Part shown: positions 62,501 to 64,000 of the stretch, in pieces
Position numbering within the stretch: the first letter of the stretch is position 1
How the letters are laid out: every line of letters begins with the position of its first letter
NCBI RefSeq assembly: GCF_947503875.1
Contig: NZ_CANNFH010000005.1
Coordinates: forward strand, 335,523-399,522
Reading direction: 5' to 3'
Source of the DNA: an uncultured Polaribacter sp.
Lineage (GTDB): Bacteria; Bacteroidota; Bacteroidia; Flavobacteriales; Flavobacteriaceae
Length of the DNA: 64,000 bases
Notes under the pieces: model-generated
Database searches by the model: none
Told to the model about the DNA's origin: nothing
What the model saw: only the letters and a program-made list of their open reading frames with translations
Position numbers and translations under genes: made by a program

Positions 62501-64000
62501 ATCTAAGACAACTCTTTTAGGACAAGGAGATTCAGATTATCTTGAGTCCGGAGGTACAGCAAATTCACCTGTTTTTACATTTAGTAATTCTAATATTTTA
62601 TTAACTGCAGGATCTGAATACTATTTTGAACTTACAAAAACAGGTTCAGGAAGTTTAAGATTTTATAAAGGTAGTGCTATTTCAGGAAATCGTTATTTGA
62701 ACGGAGTTCTTAAGTCAGATGATATGTATTTTGAATTATCTGGAGATTCATCTTCAAATCCTTGTGAGAGTCCAAGAGCAGCGATAGTTGTAACAGTTAA
62801 CAATATACCAACAGCGCCGGTTGTGAGTGACGTTTCTTATTGTGCAGGGGATACTGCTTCAGCATTAGATGCAACAGCATTAGCAGGCCATTCATTAAAT
62901 TGGTATACAACTGCAACAGGTGGAACTGCAAGTACAACAGCTCCAACCCCAGCTATTTCGTTAGCAGGAACAACAACCTATTATGTTTCTCAGATGAATG
63001 ATACTACAGGATGTGAGAGTAATAGAGCTACAATAGATGTTACTGTTAAACCTACACCAGTTATTTCTGGTGACACTTCAGTTGCAGCTGGTGAATTCGT
63101 AACATTTTCAGCAACCACAACCCCTGCAACTTCAAATGCATGGGTTTCTTCTAGTCCAACAAACGCGACTGTTGATGCAAATGGTGAAGTTAGTGGTTTG
63201 GTTCCAGGAAACACAGTTATTACGTATACGAATATAAACGGTTGTAGTGTAGATTATCCAATTACAGTTACTGTTGGTAATACTCAAGAGCCATTACTAA
63301 CATTACCAGCTACAGATACAACAGGTGCTACTACATTACAAGTAGCTTATACTTTACCAGAAGCACCATTAAGTGGTTCTGTATCATTAACCTTCTCCCC
63401 AACAGACGGAAGTATGGCTACAGTTTGGACTATGACAGATGCTACTTCAGCTACATTTAATTATGAAGTTGGGTCAGACCCAACAACAATTACAAATGTA
63501 ACTTCGGGTGCAGCGCTTTCATTTACAGTCTATAATGTAACAATAAGCTATCAAGATGTATTTAGTAACCCTATAGCTTCTGCTACAAATACAAATATTC
63601 AAACACTAGCTCCACCAGCTATTACTTCAAGTCAATCTGATTACAATGGTGTAATTAATGTTGCCTTAACCACAATTAGTACTACAAATTCTGGAGGTAC
63701 AATTGTCTCATATGCTATTTCACCAAGCTTACCTTCTGGTTTAAGTTTTAGTTCTACAACAGGTGTTATTACAGGTACTCCAACAGTTGCTTTAGCGCAA
63801 ACCCAGTTTACTATAACAGCTACGAATGCAGCAGGATCAGGTACTGTTAATTTTAATTTATTCATAGATATTGATACGGATAATGACGGTGAAGGTGACT
63901 TAACAGACGATGACATTGATGGCGATGGTATTCCAAACGATGAAGATGCCGATGTTGATGGTGATGGAACCAACGACAATGGAGAAGATACCGATGGCGA
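53547..64000 (+). CDS. Giant secreted multidomain surface protein, 3' truncated by window
   Basis: An uninterrupted frame of 3484 codons from ATG 53547 to the window end; I read all codons and found no stop. Signal peptide about 1-36 (cleavage near SISYGQ). Domains, in order: an N-terminal beta-rich repeat region with recurrent Trp (about 37-410), two IPT/TIG domains (412-578), a first FG-GAP block (620-945), an unshared stretch (about 970-1212), a Cys-containing beta domain, a second IPT (1426-1512), a second FG-GAP block (1547-1875), beta domains, a third IPT (2113-2198), a third FG-GAP block (2242-2560), a further beta domain, four Ig-like modules (about 2699-3169), more Ig-like modules, and at the end acidic thrombospondin type 3 repeats (DTDNDGEGD, DIDGDGIPND). 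Likely a T9SS-exported adhesin or gliding-related protein; the C-terminus is not seen. Confidence 0.9.
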   Translation, partial: MMEKPFRKTKKNVVIKKYIFQLVVVFLQFTTSISYGQWKTKTSGGSKGYHNAVSYKATGEVYSILQDVDNGNKATVQKSNGVSWDVVGSAGFSDFQVYSPNIAINQSNGDLYATYIESVSGVYKLSCKKFNGSNWVDVGLPGFIVTGGQGKPGITIDNSGNPVIVTPWGGNFSSGFYVYQFDGISWNNLTLNPPNATPATTPLDILYQQGDRGATILNNYFPLVNSSGDIIIAVSSPYIGNDGVIVMKYASGSWTQMGNNLPGGTRVRNQRVVNAPNGDIYVAYSQVSNSENICKVFVHKWNGSTWVDLTNSGTKIFNSTYNNFNSFSFDISFDSDNTPFVVYQNTGVDWRAYLKKYNASTSNWDLYRSGQVGGVFVEAGMRLFIDTANSNVPSFVATSSRSEPRLYIPNYEPIISSFNPSVITAGSTINIYGGNFSNASAVKFNNVNAASIDVVSDTYLKAVAPANTTAGNLSVTNSFGSTLSSSSYTVPVLPPTITSFSPTSAEVGDTVTINGTGFDATAANNVVYFGGIKAAVTSTSGTQIVVTVPPGANYSTISVLNISSGLYASSSNKFIVSKSGDQGELGRNFFDKFDITSSTNPSSVSSAAWNSAIHVGVPNDFNLDGKIDFAKVDNLQGAVKIFKNDISTTEFSVSDFTSSTFSVNSAPINIVSADLNNDGKPDLITTHSNTTVSILVNNSSLSTISFNALQTITFNSASIIEIADINNDGKLDVMSSTRGGSVLDVYLNNTVSGTNTILFDSPISITTTAAINDIEAADLDGDGDKDILLPGTYNGTGMVIIDNTSISGNFTYNIINIPNLSKTGFSISTADLNHDNKLDIVLGVTNGIVIFENAYSSGSLAASHFTNNFYFNSAGSNYVWQSAVSDFDGNGTLDIVTGDFNGGSAIRIIKNETLTSGPILSTNFDQTLFLTSADSYSGIFSVDFNNDGKGDYLGFSRSKIHIGRNIIGDPLDFFPRYSSSLDFHGRWFLDQGVWAQGGFGDAAFTFTNATFNLKGFPSGYSMNNPITISGKLKFYDGKFNIGATLYVQGDILDFSASNYVSMSYIGPTLKRDVPSGQVVEFPVGETTFNPVKITNNGSTLDSYSVAVIDDVANDGNSPSRSFSRSKNALQKLFLISKTNTNSSDSSTIEFNWNSDDLVTGILTNPALYFFDTTTSSWEKITTGVAVNGTTLTLTNYTEPLNTQKFAIADSEYGFATPTVNITENLNNFTKCINNQASVQFIEIEGIALDNDLILYPPRGFEISESENSGYTTSSLTLTRTNGNIFNKKVYVRLSYNSSGNFSGNLRYRSYPVDRSDISLSGSINASPTITMSSSIKEVLGATSFNIPFTSVTNSPDAYSVVTGSNAMPNFTAITDAAFTGNSGNLAVAIPAGSAPGAYDFNVTVKNTSGSCESQVYNITFTISDPAPTITSFSPTSAEVGDTVTITGTQFSSNTDENIVRLNGMKCTVTEATATQLKVTIPSGTGYGKLLVTNIATNKSVHSNNKFLTTASYSNELLTSSSFGENILLTNSFRSTSYNKSNSHLFGDFNDDGKMDIAYYEKNGTLNIYKNISTPGTLSSSSFVKESFSKAISGWYDSNGAMLTMDFNNDGKLDFALSNGGHSDGMVNINNSSPASLEFDNGYDIAPLGYNVNTLASYDVNGDGLFDLIGFYNSGYFLYNSVNTSSGDSFSMDSGNGSSSNYNSNDRNYPHLPLATVIFDADGDGLVDMLYGTNTTFYVYHNQTSFGSNQLNFNSAAVSIHTSAGDVKGIGSVDLNQDGKLDIVYSTSSNLKIYLNTSTNGSPSFSMQNSIAMNNSLDITFADLDGDGNVDIIASDNDGVKFIKNITTSLSTSTNFESPLIISTLDDLNDINVLDFDNDGKLDIIGNDNYSFYLIRNKVGEIPVITVTQSLSDFETCAGRTSSSQSFTVEGSNLTSDISISSNDNSYIEFSSDNTTFSNSLTINQSSGSIEETTVYTRLKANATAAASASKTITISSTGATSETFNVTRAVNASPSITLAAIDSGFLGATSFAIPYTSVSNAPDSYSLTTGTNALENFTEIVDEVFTGASGNLSITIPSNTVAGTYDFVLTVKNSSTSCISEVYNLTYTVKRPVPTITPFTTTNAVVGATFTLTGTGFDSSISNNIVLVSKTKAQILSASSTSIQFKIPKGTKGINTISVINLTNKQQVVSSTQLAITNSLTDRTLGSSTFSEPINLSGVNTNYNSFAQLGYTTNREALVYADLNNDSKPDLLVGGEDGTLHIFINSNSTPGQISASDFSNTAINVGNKTIASVVVEDFNNDGKIDFAVQNSDQNIFIYTNTTSDGTSTFSYDSTPLTISSGGFGLIAGDMNGDGLIDLLTHNGFSGQVKIFENSSPGTGVISFNTSAAHTFTKRMGSREFPKLADLNNDGKADIIFGGDSSPRLDIFMNTYSLGYTFNDLNVVTFSNRVRSIDITDIDRDGDLDVIASHGSSRLSVYSNNSGSIAATSYTGSSFSRTDYSSNNSDSDFTVADDLNGDGYPDILSENRLHQNDGNGVLNSLGYLSTVPTPSYPTAPITIDIDLDGKPDIVAGANGTGINIYRNTLSDPPTINVTSSLNTFESCEGISSSVQSFTISGNLLTTDITINAPSNYEISTSSSSNFSANLTLAQSNSVVSPKIIYVRLKDSTTGNLSQNISISSTGATTKTIAVSATVNAIPSLPIVSNVSYCVNETAISLTASATSGNTLNWYSAATGGTASTTAPIPVTTAAGTTIYYVSQQSNVTTCESDRVPIEVTVVSLPTVSDFTYCDGDVASPLEAIESVGYTLQWYTTATGGTASTTAPTPNISTVGTTRYYVSQKNDVTGCETPRASIVVKVNNLPTVPAVSDVSYCEGETASALTATALSGHTLQWYTAETGGIPSTTAPIPDSSTAGTTTYYVSQKEESELIEIKNSRGSLATSDYISSSGSVGQTFTVSDNFTLKQLVVRNYTFSGSVNITAKIYDSPSKTTLLGQGDSDYLESGGTANSPVFTFSNSNILLTAGSEYYFELTKTGSGSLRFYKGSAISGNRYLNGVLKSDDMYFELSGDSSSNPCESPRAAIVVTVNNIPTAPVVSDVSYCAGDTASALDATALAGHSLNWYTTATGGTASTTAPTPAISLAGTTTYYVSQMNDTTGCESNRATIDVTVKPTPVISGDTSVAAGEFVTFSATTTPATSNAWVSSSPTNATVDANGEVSGLVPGNTVITYTNINGCSVDYPITVTVGNTQEPLLTLPATDTTGATTLQVAYTLPEAPLSGSVSLTFSPTDGSMATVWTMTDATSATFNYEVGSDPTTITNVTSGAALSFTVYNVTISYQDVFSNPIASATNTNIQTLAPPAITSSQSDYNGVINVALTTISTTNSGGTIVSYAISPSLPSGLSFSSTTGVITGTPTVALAQTQFTITATNAAGSGTVNFNLFIDIDTDNDGEGDLTDDDIDGDGIPNDEDADVDGDGTNDNGEDTDG
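55404..56400 (+). other. FG-GAP block 1: seven calcium-loop repeats
   Basis: Within the giant gene. Seven DxNxDGxxD-type loops occur: DFNLDGKID, DLNNDGKPD, DINNDGKLD, DLDGDGDKD, DLNHDNKLD, DFDGNGTLD, DFNNDGKGD, spaced about 50-60 residues. Consistent with a seven-bladed integrin-alpha-like propeller. Confidence 0.85.
58185..59192 (+). other. FG-GAP block 2: seven calcium-loop repeats
   Basis: Seven loops: DFNDDGKMD, DFNNDGKLD, DVNGDGLFD, DADGDGLVD, DLNQDGKLD, DLDGDGNVD, DFDNDGKLD. First-to-last loop distance is 981 bases, close to the 969 and 951 bases of blocks 1 and 3. Confidence 0.85.
60270..61247 (+). other. FG-GAP block 3: seven calcium-loop repeats
   Basis: Seven loops: DLNNDSKPD, DFNNDGKID, DMNGDGLID, DLNNDGKAD, DIDRDGDLD, DLNGDGYPD, DIDLDGKPD. 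The first loop has Ser for the usual Gly. Third copy of the module in the giant gene. Confidence 0.85.
61640..63050 (+). repeat. Four Ig-like modules, one interrupted
   Basis: Four copies of a module of about 75-80 residues starting VSxVSYC or VSDFTYC, with LxWYxxATGG, ASTTAPxP, TYYVSQ and a closing CExxRA...VTV. They start near 61650, 61890, 62140 and 62820. The third copy is split: its body ends at TYYVSQKEESE (about 62325), a foreign segment of about 145 residues follows, and the closing CESPRAAIVVTV resumes at about 62764. Confidence 0.85.

Noticed and set aside
63641..63979. Minus-strand frames (also at 54839, 55385, 58922, 60536, 62990)
   Set aside because: All lie opposite the giant gene, whose domains (FG-GAP, IPT, Ig-like, TSP3) read cleanly on the plus strand; the antisense frames are Ser/Val/Pro-rich complements of repeats.
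53547..64000. Giant gene as a frameshifted or pseudogene array
   Set aside because: All 3484 codons were read with no in-frame stop, and domain spacing is regular, so it is an intact gene up to the window end.
1..64000. tRNA, rRNA, CRISPR array or insertion sequence
   Set aside because: Intergenic gaps were scanned by eye; no cloverleaf-like pattern, spacer-repeat array or transposase was seen.

Overview
The window is from a low-GC member of the Bacteroidota, almost certainly Flavobacteriaceae (a Polaribacter- or Tenacibaculum-like genome is my best guess, unproven). The signs are families largely confined to or typical of that group (DUF3078 barrels, DUF2480, GSCFA, flavobacterial-type 632-aa amidophosphoribosyltransferase, T9SS C-terminal sorting domain), many Bacteroidota-type promoters (TTG...TAnnTTTG), weak or absent Shine-Dalgarno sequences, and lipoproteins with short Cys-ended signal peptides. 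No tRNA, rRNA, CRISPR array, transposase or prophage was seen.

Layout. 1-9 kb: hflX, a CNNM/CBS membrane protein, two tandem DUF3078 outer-membrane proteins, a sufE-DUF59-DUF2480 operon, and a divergent PfkB kinase-amidophosphoribosyltransferase pair. 9-19 kb: OmpA lipoprotein, ApbE flavin transferase, an unknown secreted protein, then a minus-strand run (methyltransferase, map, HAD protein, thioredoxin-like lipoprotein, gpmI) and two lipoproteins with a glycoside-hydrolase-like and a CBM9-like fold. 19-29 kb: aromatic amino acid hydroxylase plus rhodanese, GSCFA protein, DUF1800-DUF1501 pair with a T9SS signal, alaS. 28.8-33 kb: M23 peptidase, then a MerR regulator whose leader is a pure heptanucleotide repeat, followed by LemA-TPM-TPM. 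33-45 kb: a long co-directional minus-strand block: phosphoesterase-barrel fusion, MobA-like and XdhC, hydrolase-OsmC fusion, MsrA-like protein, aldo/keto reductase, SelO, a PIN toxin-antitoxin pair, MsrA, MsrB. Much of it reads as an oxidative-damage repair cluster. 45-52 kb: an HD domain fused to a Pycsar-type membrane effector, convergent with a large GAF-like protein, then der, a small membrane protein and era. 52-64 kb: a membrane-anchored AraC-type regulator divergent from a giant secreted protein (more than 3,484 residues) that runs off the window.

Most of the window is ordinary chromosomal housekeeping. The parts that deserve attention are: the HD-Pycsar effector with no cyclase beside it; the 11-copy TGAATAC tract that forms the whole leader of the MerR gene; the giant surface protein built of three repeats of an IPT plus seven-bladed FG-GAP propeller module; the redox-repair block with an embedded toxin-antitoxin pair and a divergent second MsrA; and two copies of a structured palindromic element lying in convergent intergenic gaps. 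All function assignments are from reading protein motifs by eye; no database search was run.
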